64,000 nucleotides of DNA from Actinacidiphila bryophytorum (GCF_016916835.1 NZ_JAFFIX010000002.1:372001-436000), one strand, 5' to 3'. Positions 10,101 to 19,383 are shown, numbered from the stretch's first letter. Program-made: numbers and translations. The notes: generated from the sequence alone by a model not told the origin.

Positions 10101-12746
10101 ACTCCGTTTCGCCGCGGGATGTGGTGCGCCGCCTGCGGCCAGCTCACGGGTCAACAACCCCCGATCCAGCACCCGGGGAGCCAGCGCCGTGATCTCATCA
10201 GCCCGGGCGACAAGAACGTCCACCATGGCGAAGTCCGTGTCCTCGCCCTGCCACAGCGTGCCCAGTGCCGAAGCGTGAGTGGCCGTCTCAGCTCCGAACC
10301 CCCGCGCAGCCCGCTGCCACGCCACGGCAGCCGGCAGCGCGCCGACCACCGCCTTCGTGACTTTGCCGCCTCCGACGAGCCACGACCTGACGAGCCGGCT
10401 GTCGGCGCGGCGAGCTGACGACAAAGCCCCGGTGAAGGACCGGTGCACGGTGGCGAAGCGCTCAGCGACCTCATCCAGAGATTCCTCGCCCAGCACCTGC
10501 TCGGTGAAAATCGCCTCTGCCCGTTGCCGGGCCGCGACCAGCGCGTGCACCGACTCGCGTAGAGCCTGAGCAGCCCTGCGGGCGTCAGTGAGTCCCTCAG
10601 CCGTGAGCCAGGACGGCTGCGGCTTGGCTTCGTCCGGCAGTGCGGCCAACTCCGCCAGGCGACCCAGGCGGAGAGCCTCGTCACAGGTTTCCGGCTCCGG
10701 CAGCCCATACATCCGAGAGACCGCTGCGAGCGATCGGCCCGCCTGCTCCAACCCGTCAGCGTCGCTGTCCAGCCGCTGCGCAAGATGGCGGACGTCATCG
10801 GCGGTGAGTGAAGCCAGGTCCACAGGCGGTGGAACCAGTGAGGAGAGGGCCGTCTCGGCTGCGCTCGGCTCGGAATCCACCCCGAGGGGCAACCGGCCCC
10901 ATGCAGAGCCAAGTTCCTGCTCGGCAGGGCGTTCCGCCGCAGTCACCTGATTCATGCGCTCCAGAAAGGCCCGCACGTCGGTACGCAGCGACTCCGGATC
11001 GGCCGTAAGCCACTCACGGGGCACGTCTGGACGCCTGCCCGCCGTCTGCAACACGGCTGCCAACCGGGGGGCGGCCCGAGCGCCCTCCCAGCCCAACTCA
11101 CTGAGCAGGTCGGCATGGCCGGCGAGGGCCGAGTCGAGTCGGCTGAGCGCCTCGGAGGCCATATCCAGCGCCAGAAGGGGATTCCCGGTGTCCTTCAAGC
11201 CGTACCAGGAGAAGCCGGTGCCTTCCAGCGCCGGGCGCCAGGACGCGGCTACCTGGAGCGCGGCGTTCTCCGCGTCGCTGAGGCGCTGCTCCGACAGGGC
11301 GCCCGCGTCGAATGTGTCGCTCGCCGGCAGTGGATCGGCTGTGTCCAGAAGCGCTATTCGTCCCAACGCGTCGTGCAGGGACATGCCGAGTCCTGGCCTG
11401 ATGTCATTCATCGCCGAGGCGTATGCGGAAAGTTCCTCGCGCAGTTTCCTTACGCGTCCGAGTTCCACCTGGCTGCCGCCCGACAGGGTGCGGCGCGAAG
11501 CCGCCAGCGCCCTGCCGAGTTCCTGCGCCACCTGCTTTCGTCCGGCGGTGTTGCTGTGCAGCGCCAGCACGTAGTCTCCGAGGCCGACGTCGCTCAAGCG
11601 ATTGCGGACGACGTCGAGGGCGGCAGCCTTCTCGCTCACGAAGAGCACGGTGCGGCCCTGCTCGAGTAATCCGGCGATCATGTTGGTGATCGTCTGGCTC
11701 TTACCTGTTCCCGGCGGTCCGTCCATGACGAAGCTGCGACCGTCGAGCGCTGCGGCGACGCACTGGCGCTGTGACGAGTCGGCGTCCAGCACCATCGGAG
11801 CCTTCTCGGGCGGCTGGAGCGCGTCAATGTGCTCGATGTCAGCAGGTTCGAAGTCGAAGGTCGCGGCCGGAAGGCCGGAGTCGGCACCGAGCCCGAGCGC
11901 ACGGACCAGGCTGCTCCCCATGACCCGGTCCGCGTTTTCCAGCAGGTCCCGGTACATGACCTCTTTGCTGGAGTTGAAGGTGTCGAGCACGATCCGCGCC
12001 GTCACCTTCCACTCGCGGTGCCTGGTCACCGCTCTCCGCACGCTGTCGATCAGTTCCGGGATGCCACCGAGCTCCACCTGGTCAGGACGCGGCCAGTCGA
12101 CGCTGAGTTCGCTCATCTTGATGCCGAGAGCCGGGTTGAGCACCGGCTCCTCGTCCGCGTTGAGCTTGAGGACGTACGAAGCGCCGCGCCTCTCCAGCAG
12201 CACGGGGACCATGACCAAGGGCGAGCTGAGGCCCTTCTCGGCCGAAGGTGCCGGCTTCCAGTCGAGGAAGCCCACGCCGAGGTTCAGCACCCACAGACCG
12301 TAGTCGTTGTATTTCTCCCGGGTCACCGTCGCGAGGCGCTTGAGGTGGCGGTCCTGCTCGGCCTGGGAGGTCTTGGACGTGGTCAGGCTCACGGCCGGCC
12401 GACGACCACCTATCCCCTGGCGGGAGGCAGGGGTGTCAATGGGTCGGCTGTCTGCGGGCAGCGTGCCCGAGTTGGTCTTGGCCAGCGTCGTCCCGGGACC
12501 GGGCACCGTCTCGACGCCGTCCGTCTGGGGCTCCCGCACCTCGGCGAAACCGCAGCCACGGCCGAGCGCTTCGATGACGGAGAGCAGACCGGGCGCGGCG
12601 ATGTCCATCCCTACGGACGTCGACCGGCGCTGGTAGTTGAGCAGCCGGTTGCGGAAGCTGAGATCGATGAGCGAGTCGCGCCAGGAACCCAGCAGCTTTT
12701 CCAACCGCTTCCGATCTGCCGGTGCCATCGGGGGTCGGACAGCCAT
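7122..12746 (-). CDS. DUF4011 / superfamily 1 helicase / Vsr-like endonuclease protein (Hhe-like), 1874 aa
   Basis: The start is the ATG at 12744-12746 behind GAGGAG. Domains in order: an N-terminal DUF4011 region (SWRDSLIDLSFRNRLLNYQ); Walker A GPPGTGKSQT near residue 340; a long helical insertion; the Walker B motif VIFDEASQVLPQDA near 1249 with GDQKQLPPTSF; helicase motifs VQGDERDV and LNVAATRAR near 1450-1500; then a Vsr/MTES_1575-type nuclease near 1550-1650 (RIDLGIRH, VLGVECDGAMYH, WELHRIWGTDWY). The last 200 residues include a DUF3320-like helical segment and a small C-terminal domain. The same DUF4011-helicase-Vsr order is known for the single-gene anti-phage protein Hhe. All key residues look intact. 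It should bind and cut invading nucleic acid; its specific trigger is unknown. Confidence 0.88.
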   Translation of the reverse strand: MAVRPPMAPADRKRLEKLLGSWRDSLIDLSFRNRLLNYQRRSTSVGMDIAAPGLLSVIEALGRGCGFAEVREPQTDGVETVPGPGTTLAKTNSGTLPADSRPIDTPASRQGIGGRRPAVSLTTSKTSQAEQDRHLKRLATVTREKYNDYGLWVLNLGVGFLDWKPAPSAEKGLSSPLVMVPVLLERRGASYVLKLNADEEPVLNPALGIKMSELSVDWPRPDQVELGGIPELIDSVRRAVTRHREWKVTARIVLDTFNSSKEVMYRDLLENADRVMGSSLVRALGLGADSGLPAATFDFEPADIEHIDALQPPEKAPMVLDADSSQRQCVAAALDGRSFVMDGPPGTGKSQTITNMIAGLLEQGRTVLFVSEKAAALDVVRNRLSDVGLGDYVLALHSNTAGRKQVAQELGRALAASRRTLSGGSQVELGRVRKLREELSAYASAMNDIRPGLGMSLHDALGRIALLDTADPLPASDTFDAGALSEQRLSDAENAALQVAASWRPALEGTGFSWYGLKDTGNPLLALDMASEALSRLDSALAGHADLLSELGWEGARAAPRLAAVLQTAGRRPDVPREWLTADPESLRTDVRAFLERMNQVTAAERPAEQELGSAWGRLPLGVDSEPSAAETALSSLVPPPVDLASLTADDVRHLAQRLDSDADGLEQAGRSLAAVSRMYGLPEPETCDEALRLGRLAELAALPDEAKPQPSWLTAEGLTDARRAAQALRESVHALVAARQRAEAIFTEQVLGEESLDEVAERFATVHRSFTGALSSARRADSRLVRSWLVGGGKVTKAVVGALPAAVAWQRAARGFGAETATHASALGTLWQGEDTDFAMVDVLVARADEITALAPRVLDRGLLTRELAAGGAPHPAAKRSADEAVARLTEWRNSLVLPPAAGPSYELENGSLLAAAAWSRAHVAPLWAAEPLIRVVEETAAAGGGGHLAPGRWTLSASRTAIRKVRDARSASAAFESAADTDRKLLGDLYEGRATSATALTVAGEWVAELRAACGMDVSSAMGTALAGILYEADADPELEASGRRWSQASEGLVELFRTERAAPLRTALQLSSDAARQALDVLGTDRGGPDEWRAYDEGRGVLDELGLGDLVDRAVRRSVEPDDFPRVVERAVLRAWADAQLSADKRLATTRSVDRDGLVKRFQQLDTKLTDYARARVIHACDARRPRTVIDPGAVLIRREGEKKSRHKPVRVLLDTARDTVRLIKPCFMMSPLTVSRFLPSDIHFDVVIFDEASQVLPQDAVNCVYRGRSLIVAGDQKQLPPTSFFSSTGDDEAEAEDEELPERFDSVLDMCKASGLLPSLSLRWHYRSRHEALIAFSNHEFYKESMTTFPGAHAEGEDVGVAFFHAPEGVYRSGSAARDNPGEAAEVARRVIHHFTTRKGKSLGVVALSQPQAVAIQDAVDAARRTRPDLDDSFSEGRLDGFFVKNLESVQGDERDVMIMSVGYGADANGKFSMNFGPMNKPDGWRRLNVAATRARYRMEVVASFDPAELRETASESFRYFQRYLRYAQSGLAALAPSPVDGDAQPESPFEESVLAVLQKLGYDVQPQVGVAGYRIDLGIRHPRLPGRFVLGVECDGAMYHSSKAARDRDRLREGVLRGLGWELHRIWGTDWYRDRAGAESRLRTAVESAIAHAAVPNASVTRPIEHTTTPTPQGSVLPEVSVPAARSNRQPASGSTQRRSPRREPVASSDRGPATSVPRESFPISALASTSRQRLTHELTQIRAALAEPQLRVPRETDDSWRKREKRREQLEERAVYLQRILRSVPAAQRTSGGPVVAPGRLVGLIFDGTDAVEEYEITSQRPIIDDIQVLSPFTELGAALLWREAGTRVEYTDGRGGRSHVRIRHVRD

Positions 12747-13012
12747 ACGGCGGAGCTCCTCGCACTGGGAGTAGGGCAATTGTGGAGATTCGGTGAACGG
12801 AGCATAGCGGCGCATGGCCGCATGCGTCCGCGATTGTCTGATGTCCAACCGGTTGTGCGCACTGATGGGTTTGGGAGGTGCGCCTGACCCCGGCAAGCAC
12901 TGCCGCCGCAGTGAGGCGCCCGTCCCGCGCACCGCCCCTCGGGACTTCCGACCGCCCGCCTGGCGGAGTGGGGACGCTGCTGCTGTCCATGCGGCGTGCT
13001 AGGTATGGCTCC

Positions 13013-13420
13013 ATGCCCTCTGCCGCACCCCTGCCTCATCTGGATCTCACAGAAGCGCAGTGGCGACTCCTTGCACGACTGGCCGAAGGATCGGTCCCCG
13101 ATCCGAGCGATCGGCCTGCCTTTGTCCACGCGCTGGCCTTGGACGGGCTGGATGCGGATCTGGCCCGGGAGGACTTGCCGACGCTCCGTTGGATGAAGTT
13201 GGTCGACCTGGACGACGGCTCGCTGGGGCTCACGGATCTGGGCACTGCAGTGCACTTCCGGGCGTTGTACGAGTCCTCGCAGGAGCGGCTGGCCGGGATT
13301 GCCCGCCTGGCCGACATGCGCGAGGCAACGGCCCCGCACTTCGCACGGGCGGTACGAAGTCTGGCTGATGGCTCCTGCTCGCTGCCCGAGGCGCTGGCGG
13401 GTATGGACGAAACCCAGTGA
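13013..13420 (+). CDS. Small winged-helix-like protein beside the type ISP gene
   Basis: A 135-aa product (start MPSAAPLPHLDLTEAQW) with a winged-helix look: LTEAQWRLLARL, then LPTLRWMKLVDLDDGSLGLTDLGTAVH, a pattern common in small MarR- or PadR-type wings. A helical C-terminus follows. It converges with the type ISP gene, with only 13 bases between the stops, and diverges from the giant helicase gene. I infer a regulator or accessory protein of one of those two neighbours. An earlier in-frame ATG at 12989 is possible; neither start has a strong ribosome site. Confidence 0.6.
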   Translation: MPSAAPLPHLDLTEAQWRLLARLAEGSVPDPSDRPAFVHALALDGLDADLAREDLPTLRWMKLVDLDDGSLGLTDLGTAVHFRALYESSQERLAGIARLADMREATAPHFARAVRSLADGSCSLPEALAGMDETQ

Positions 13421-13433
13421 CATTCGGTGGGGT

Positions 13434-16400
13434 TCACGGCACCTCGTGCCCCTCGAAGAGGACATCGACCGCGGCATAGCGCGCCTTTCGCGCAGTCGCC
13501 GGTACAGGAAGCACCCCGTCCGTGATCAGCTCCCCCTCCGTGACCACCGGACCGGCCAGGATCTCCTCCAACAGCTCGCTTTGGGTCGGTTCGAGATCGG
13601 TGAGTCGGCGGAGTACCGAGAGCAGGTCGATGAGTTCCATCGTCCATTCGTGCGGCCAGCGCTCCGCGTGTATGTCGTCCAGGGGGCTCGTCCGCTTGCT
13701 GGTCGGCACGGCCTTCCGGTATCCGAACCACTTGCTGACGATCTTCATGCCGCCGACGTCGTACGCCCACACGACGTCGGGAACGGGAGCGAATGATCCC
13801 TCCCCGACGTGGAGCGTTCGTGTCGCTGCGTCGTACTCCAGCCGATCAGGGATGCGGCTGCCGATCTGCGTCAGGTAGCGCACCTGCCGCTCGTCTCCCG
13901 ACGTGAACTGCACCTGGCCAGTGCGCCGTCCGAGCGCGGGGTCGGCGCACCGGTCGCCGTAGGTCGAGGCCCACAGGATCTCCCGACCGAGTCCGACGGC
14001 GCGTGCCCACAACGCTGCATCCCGGGTCAGGGGTATTCGTACGCCCGGCGTTAGCAGTTCTTCGGCGAATCTCTGGGTGAAGGCGTCGTGGCCGGCCACG
14101 GCCACGACATAAGCGGCGAGGTCAGTGGCCGTGGCTCGGTCCTGGTTCGTTGCACGCGCCAGGTAGGCGAGCAGCCCAGGGGCCAAGTTCGGCGACCCGT
14201 CCGGGTGCAGGAGCGGCAGGATCCGGCCTCCGCGGCCGTTGAAGTGGTGCGTGTCCGGGATGAGGCAGGTGGCCACGACCGCCGGGCCGGAGTCGATCTC
14301 ATGGGACGACTGCTGGTTGAGGAATATCTGCCCGTCCTGGAGGGATGCCCACAGGTCAGGCCGTGGACGGTCGAGCACGCGGTTGTCTGCGATCAGCCAT
14401 TGGCGGTCGAAGCTCCGGAGCGAGGTACGTATCAGGTTCGGTCGGACGTCGGTCTCCTGCGCCAGCGAACGGAGGTGGGCAGGCTGGCCCGGTAACGGCT
14501 CCCTTCTGGCGTTCAGATCGCGATCCTGCGTCTCCTTGAACTGCTTGACCCTGAGGGCAGGGTCGCCCCCTCGAATCAGCGTGGTCCACCGTCGACGAAG
14601 TACGTCGTCCGATGGGTCGCTCACCCACGAGCGGTTGGACTTCGCACCGGGGCTGCCCCACGGGAACAGGTCGTTCAGCGCCGGGAAGTCCTCCCAACCC
14701 GACTGGGTAAGGGGCGTGAACGGCCGCAGGCTGCGGGAGTGTGCGTCACGCCAGCCGTCGTCATCGATCTGCACCGCATGTAACTGGTCGAACTTGTCCG
14801 CCCGGTGTCCGGCGAGAGCTCGGTAGTGCACCCTCGCACGGTGGCCCTCGCCCCGCTCGGCACCCGCCTTGCGGAGGAATATGGAGATCGCCAGTGGCTG
14901 CGCAACGCCCGGGAAGGGGCGGGTGGCCACGTCGGAGCGGTGTCCCTCCGGCGACAGGTTGATGATCCAACCCTCGTCGCAGGTGCGGCGCAGGTACTCC
15001 CGCATGCCGCGGCCGCCAGGACCGGTGGCCCAGCCCGAGGGCGTGATGAAGCAGACCACGCCGTGGCGTTCGCCGTCGTCCGCGTCGAAGACCTTCCAGG
15101 TGGCCCAACGCCAGAAGTACACGTACATGTTCTTGAGTACGTGCTCGTAACGCCCGTTGCCTGGGTAGCGGAAAGCGTCGAGCAACGGCACCTCAGCGCG
15201 GTCGGTGCGCTTCTCCACCCAGCCGCCGCGGTCTTCGGCCTTGTCGTCGTAGGGCGGGTTGGCGATCACGACGGTCACGGGAACGTTGGCCTTGACGTTG
15301 TTCGCCCGCCGGCGGGACTCGGACAGGGCGTCGTACGTAGAGGCCAGGTATTCGTCCTCGACGAACGGGTTGTCCAGCGTGTCGGTGACGAAGAGGTTGA
15401 GCCCTCCCTCAGGTAGCGGGGCCTCGTAGCGCTTGAGCAGCTCGGAGGCCCGCAACTCCGCGACGGCGAACGGCCCCATCTGCATCTCGAACCCGTACAG
15501 CCGCGGGGCGAGGCGCGAGATGGCATCGGCGGACATCGCAGGTCCGGAGTCTTCGGCGGCCTGCGCGGCGACCCGCTCGATGATTGTATGGAGGAAGGTC
15601 CCCGTGCCCATGGAGGGATCGACGATCCGAACGCCGTCGCCGCGGAACCCGTCGGACTGGCCGAGCCGCGTGCGCAGCACGTCCTCGGTGAGACGCACCA
15701 TCTCCTGAACGACCTCGTGCGGGGTGTAGTAGGAGCCGCTCCGCTGGCGCAGCACCGGGTCGTAGATCGTGAGGAAGTGCTCGTAGAGGTGGAGGTAGGC
15801 GTCACGGTTGCCGGTGCGGATGGCCGGCCAGTCCACCTGGACGATGGTTCTGCGCAGCAGTTCCAACGTGACGGTGAACCGCTCGTTGACGTTGTCGGTG
15901 AGGAGTTGGAGAGCCTTCCCCATGAGGGCGTGGTCGGCGTCCAGGCGGCGACCGATGTCGTGGAGGCCGATTCCCTCTTCAAGCACGTCTTCGGAACGGG
16001 CGAGCAGCAGGGCGAAGGTGACTGCCTGGGCATAGCCGTCGGCGAAGGTCGCGTCGTCTGCGGACGGGAACAGCATCCGCCGCCAGTCGTTCTTGAGCCC
16101 CGTGAACGGCCGGGCGCGGACGTCGTCGTCCCGCTTGGACGATCGGGCCTCGGCTGACAACTGCTCCAGGACGGCAGCGCGCAGCAACCGGCAGAGCGGG
16201 GCGACGTGCTGCACGAGCCGCGCGACGCGCTTGATGGGCGGAGGCTTCCACACAAGGAATTGCTTCAGCAGCGCATCCAGCGCGCCCGGGTCCACCGGCG
16301 CCAGATTCTCGCCCGCAGAGCGGAGCGATCCCGTGAAGTAGACCGTCTCGCCGAGCTGCCGCCCGTCGCGGAACAGTCGCCACTCGGTGCCGTTGGAGTA

Positions 16401-16745
16401 CAGCAGGTTGGGCAGGTTCCGGAGCTTTTCCCATTGCTCGCGGTTGCTCTTGCCGAAGGTGTCGGGGTCGACCGACAACCCCGGCTTCTTGAGTTCGATG
16501 TAGCCGGTCAGCTCACCGCTCGCGCGGATGGCGTAGTCGGGTCGGACGCCGAGATCGGGGACGCGGAACTCGTCGTGCCAGGAGACCTCGTGCTGCTCGT
16601 GGTGCTCGCCGACGGCCTGGAGCAGCGCCTCCAGGGGCGCGCGTATGGAGGCTTCGGGGCTGCCGCCGCCCGACAGTTTGACCTTGCAGGCACGTCCGAA
16701 CTCTGACACGGCAGCGAGCAGCCAGCCGTCTAACCCCCCTGACAT
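13434..16745 (-). CDS. Type ISP restriction-modification enzyme, 1103 aa
   Basis: A single-chain enzyme. The N-terminus carries a PD-(D/E)XK nuclease (RPDYAI with D70, then IELKK with E84 and K86). A helical coupler follows, then an N6-adenine methylase with motif I DPSMGTGTFLHTI near residue 375 and motif IV NPPYDD near 496, and a C-terminal target-recognition region ending with the family hallmark SKWFGYRKAVPTSKRTSPLD. Type ISP enzymes (LlaGI/LlaBIII class) usually have a superfamily 2 helicase between nuclease and methylase and exceed 1500 residues; here I see no helicase motifs, so this is a shorter, helicase-less relative. All catalytic motifs look intact. It stands alone on its strand and needs no separate specificity gene. 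Confidence 0.88.
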   Translation of the reverse strand: MSGGLDGWLLAAVSEFGRACKVKLSGGGSPEASIRAPLEALLQAVGEHHEQHEVSWHDEFRVPDLGVRPDYAIRASGELTGYIELKKPGLSVDPDTFGKSNREQWEKLRNLPNLLYSNGTEWRLFRDGRQLGETVYFTGSLRSAGENLAPVDPGALDALLKQFLVWKPPPIKRVARLVQHVAPLCRLLRAAVLEQLSAEARSSKRDDDVRARPFTGLKNDWRRMLFPSADDATFADGYAQAVTFALLLARSEDVLEEGIGLHDIGRRLDADHALMGKALQLLTDNVNERFTVTLELLRRTIVQVDWPAIRTGNRDAYLHLYEHFLTIYDPVLRQRSGSYYTPHEVVQEMVRLTEDVLRTRLGQSDGFRGDGVRIVDPSMGTGTFLHTIIERVAAQAAEDSGPAMSADAISRLAPRLYGFEMQMGPFAVAELRASELLKRYEAPLPEGGLNLFVTDTLDNPFVEDEYLASTYDALSESRRRANNVKANVPVTVVIANPPYDDKAEDRGGWVEKRTDRAEVPLLDAFRYPGNGRYEHVLKNMYVYFWRWATWKVFDADDGERHGVVCFITPSGWATGPGGRGMREYLRRTCDEGWIINLSPEGHRSDVATRPFPGVAQPLAISIFLRKAGAERGEGHRARVHYRALAGHRADKFDQLHAVQIDDDGWRDAHSRSLRPFTPLTQSGWEDFPALNDLFPWGSPGAKSNRSWVSDPSDDVLRRRWTTLIRGGDPALRVKQFKETQDRDLNARREPLPGQPAHLRSLAQETDVRPNLIRTSLRSFDRQWLIADNRVLDRPRPDLWASLQDGQIFLNQQSSHEIDSGPAVVATCLIPDTHHFNGRGGRILPLLHPDGSPNLAPGLLAYLARATNQDRATATDLAAYVVAVAGHDAFTQRFAEELLTPGVRIPLTRDAALWARAVGLGREILWASTYGDRCADPALGRRTGQVQFTSGDERQVRYLTQIGSRIPDRLEYDAATRTLHVGEGSFAPVPDVVWAYDVGGMKIVSKWFGYRKAVPTSKRTSPLDDIHAERWPHEWTMELIDLLSVLRRLTDLEPTQSELLEEILAGPVVTEGELITDGVLPVPATARKARYAAVDVLFEGHEVP

Positions 16746-16868
16746 CTTCCCCCCAAGGATCGAGTCAGGGCGCTGATGCTATCTACGTACGGTCATCAGG
16801 GGAAGACAGATGGTCAACATGCGATCGAACCGCCGGAGCATTGTGGGGGCGCATACGCCCCGATCAGC

Positions 16869-17384
16869 ATGGCCGCGCCGCTCCAGCGCCATAATCGGCT
16901 CGTGACCCTCACACGCCAAGTCCTTGAGGAGCGCGGATTCCGAGGATTCGTACCCTTCTCCCTTCTGGCGACCCAGCGGCTCCCCCTCGACGGCGGGATC
17001 TACGTAGTGATCAGGGCTTCCGACGCCGCGCCGACCTTCCTGGCCGCAAGCACGGCGGGGTGGCGCAAGGGGGTCAACCCGGCAGTGAGCATGGAGCAGT
17101 TGGCAGCGAAGTGGATCGACGAAGCTGAAGTCCTCTATATCGGCAAGGCAGACTCGGGCACAGCTGCCGGCCACGGACTTCGCGGTCGGCTCAGGCAGTA
17201 CGCCCGCCACGGTCTCGGCGGAACCAGCCACCACGGCGGGCGGCTCATCTGGCAGCTGCAAGACGCCGCTGCCTTGCTGGTCGCGTGGAAGCCGGCACCT
17301 GACCCCCGTGGCGAGGAGAACGCCATGTTGGCCGAGTTCGAGACGCTGCACTACGCTCTGCCTTTCGCCAATCTCAGGCACTAA
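16869..17384 (+). CDS. GIY-YIG nuclease-like protein
   Basis: A 171-aa protein (MAAPLQRHNRLVTLTRQVL). It has GIYVV near residue 41 and VLYIGKA near 86, followed by LRGRLRQYARHG, which supplies the conserved Arg, and LAEFETLHYALPFAN near the end with the Glu and Asn expected of a GIY-YIG active site. The domain spans nearly the whole protein, so this is a stand-alone nuclease rather than a homing enzyme with a DNA-binding tail. It diverges from the type ISP gene, with 123 bases between them. A GTG at 16902 is an alternative start. The fold assignment is good; the substrate is unknown. Confidence 0.78.
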   Translation: MAAPLQRHNRLVTLTRQVLEERGFRGFVPFSLLATQRLPLDGGIYVVIRASDAAPTFLAASTAGWRKGVNPAVSMEQLAAKWIDEAEVLYIGKADSGTAAGHGLRGRLRQYARHGLGGTSHHGGRLIWQLQDAAALLVAWKPAPDPRGEENAMLAEFETLHYALPFANLRH

Positions 17385-17603
17385 CGACCTGGCCCCATCG
17401 AAAAATCATGGCTGCCGCTTCGTCGGCGGAATGAACTTCGCCGGCCGCATCGATGACCGTCGCCGCGCCAGCGTCTTCCGCAACGGAATCCGGAAGCGAT
17501 CTCCAGCGAGAACGTCCCTCGCCGCAGGGCGGCCTGCCGTACCCTTCGGCACTGGACGCCAGCGACGTCAGGCCGTCGCACGCCCTCTGGGGGAGGAGAC
17601 CGC

Positions 17604-19373
17604 ATGCAGGACCCGTCGGAATCGATGGAGGCCGCTGAGCCTGAGGGAGACGGCCGGAGTGATTCTGCCGGCTCTCGTACAGGGGACTCTGCGGCACCCC
17701 GCCCGGGTAACGAACCGGCGGCGGCGTCGACGGTGCTGGTGGGGGTGCGGCCTGGGGTTGCCGTCGCCTTCGGGGAAGTCCCCGCAGAGCTCGTTGCTGA
17801 ACTCAAGCTCGATCCGGTCGATGTGGGGCTCCTGTCCAGCGACGACCGCACGCGGATCTCGGCAGCGCTCGCATCGATCGGCAACACGGCGACCGTGGGC
17901 GGCAACCTCGCGAACGCGTTCGCCAGCCTGGAGGGCGTCTACCGGATGGGCGACACCGCGCGGGCGCTGCTGAGCGCTGGCGGAACACTCGCCGTCAAGG
18001 ACGGCGCGAACCTCGGAGGGGTCTTCGTCGGCGGCCGAATAGCTCACCAGGTTCGTTGGACTCCTGTGACCGCAGTGAGCGCGGCGGACTTCGCAGTCGG
18101 GATCGGGCCTGCGCTGGCAATGGTCGCGCTCCAGATGATGCTGAGCCAGGTCACGGGCCTCGTCAGGACCAACATCGCGCTCACGAGCGAGGTCCTCACG
18201 ACGATGCGTCACAGCCAGTGGGCCGAGCTGACGGCCCTCGTCGACACCGTCGATGGCACGGTCAGCCGCGCGCGGGAGCTCGGGACGGTCACGACGACGG
18301 AGTGGGAAAAGGTCGCGGCCAAAGACGACGCTCTGCGCAAGCAGCGCGACACGTACCGGCTGAAAGTCGGCGAACACGTCCAGCAGCTCGGCCGGCTCGA
18401 CACAGCCGGCCGACGTCAGTATCTCGAGACGAACGCCACGGCGATCGTCTTCGACGCCTACGCCCTCCTGTCCTCGCTCAAGGCATGGGCCGGTTACCAG
18501 ACGCTCCACGCCGCGCGTGCGAGAGCCGCCGGACGTGAAGAAGCCGACGAGGCACGGCTCGTCGAGATCATCGAGCGCGAGACCGGCGAGGAGGTCAGCT
18601 CCGCCCTGGCCGAGACGACGGGTCTCGTCGAATCGCTCACGCGGGAGCTTCGGATCATCGCCGAACTGCCCGGACGCTCAACGGTGCCATTGCTGGGGAA
18701 GCGGAAGGACGCGAAGAAGGCCCGGTTCACCAGCGCCCAGCTTCTGGAGGCGATCCAGCCTCTCGCCGACGCCCTTCGTCCGCCGACCCCGCCGCTCGAC
18801 GTTCCCGGTGTCCTCTGCGCACCCAAGGCGTTGGATCCGGACCGGTATCTGCGCATCCTGCGATGGTTCCTGGAGGACGGCGAGACGCTGCGAGCGTTCG
18901 GGCTGGACGCCCCCGCCCGCATCGGTGCGCTTCTCGACGGAGCGAAGGAGAAGGTGGCACCGGCGATGGACAAGGCGGCGGCAAGGAACATGGTCGCCGT
19001 CACGGACCGCCGCATCATCACGGCCCGGACGAATGCCTTCCTCGGGCAAGGCGAGATCGGCCAGAACATCCCGGTCGACCGGGTGCGATACGTCCGAGCG
19101 CCGGCCGCACGGGACGGAAGCGGGCGCTCGGTAATCGACCTCATCACGGCCGAGGACAACATCCGGTGGCAGTTCGACTCGGACGTCGACGACGTTCAGG
19201 TGGCCGCGCTCGCCGCCGTACTGGCCGAGTCGATGAACATCCCGGACGAAGAACGCGCCCAGCTCCGGCAGCCCCGCCACACCTCACTCAGGGCGGGCAC
19301 GACGGGCGGGAGCGCCAGTTCGATGGCGGTGGAACCGCCCGGGTCCGAGTCTCCCGTCAGCGACGCCGGATAG
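17604..19373 (+). CDS. Unrecognised 589-aa protein with hydrophobic central helices and a C-terminal PH-like domain
   Basis: The start ATG follows GGGGGAGGAG at ideal spacing. After a low-complexity acidic N-terminus of about 45 residues comes a region with Gly/Ala-rich segments near 105-135 and a strongly hydrophobic helix near 160-180 (GIGPALAMVALQMMLSQVTG). Long amphipathic helices follow (240-380). Near 450-530 there is a PH-like beta domain (MVAVTDRRIITARTNAFLG, then IPVDRVRYVRA and IRWQFDSDVDD) of the kind seen in YokE/bPH proteins. The tail is Ser/Gly-rich. It is an isolated gene in the island, followed by repeat copy B. A membrane-associated role is inferred; no enzymatic motif is visible. 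Confidence 0.8.
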   Translation: MQDPSESMEAAEPEGDGRSDSAGSRTGDSAAPRPGNEPAAASTVLVGVRPGVAVAFGEVPAELVAELKLDPVDVGLLSSDDRTRISAALASIGNTATVGGNLANAFASLEGVYRMGDTARALLSAGGTLAVKDGANLGGVFVGGRIAHQVRWTPVTAVSAADFAVGIGPALAMVALQMMLSQVTGLVRTNIALTSEVLTTMRHSQWAELTALVDTVDGTVSRARELGTVTTTEWEKVAAKDDALRKQRDTYRLKVGEHVQQLGRLDTAGRRQYLETNATAIVFDAYALLSSLKAWAGYQTLHAARARAAGREEADEARLVEIIERETGEEVSSALAETTGLVESLTRELRIIAELPGRSTVPLLGKRKDAKKARFTSAQLLEAIQPLADALRPPTPPLDVPGVLCAPKALDPDRYLRILRWFLEDGETLRAFGLDAPARIGALLDGAKEKVAPAMDKAAARNMVAVTDRRIITARTNAFLGQGEIGQNIPVDRVRYVRAPAARDGSGRSVIDLITAEDNIRWQFDSDVDDVQVAALAAVLAESMNIPDEERAQLRQPRHTSLRAGTTGGSASSMAVEPPGSESPVSDAG

Positions 19374-19383
19374 GCCGAGCAAG

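Noticed and set aside
8553..10418. 621-aa open frame on the plus strand inside the helicase gene
   Set aside because: Antisense shadow of a gene with clear domains on the other strand; no family signature.
17385..17603. Short gene or RNA in the gap before the PH-like gene
   Set aside because: No hairpin, ribosome site or family-like frame was seen.
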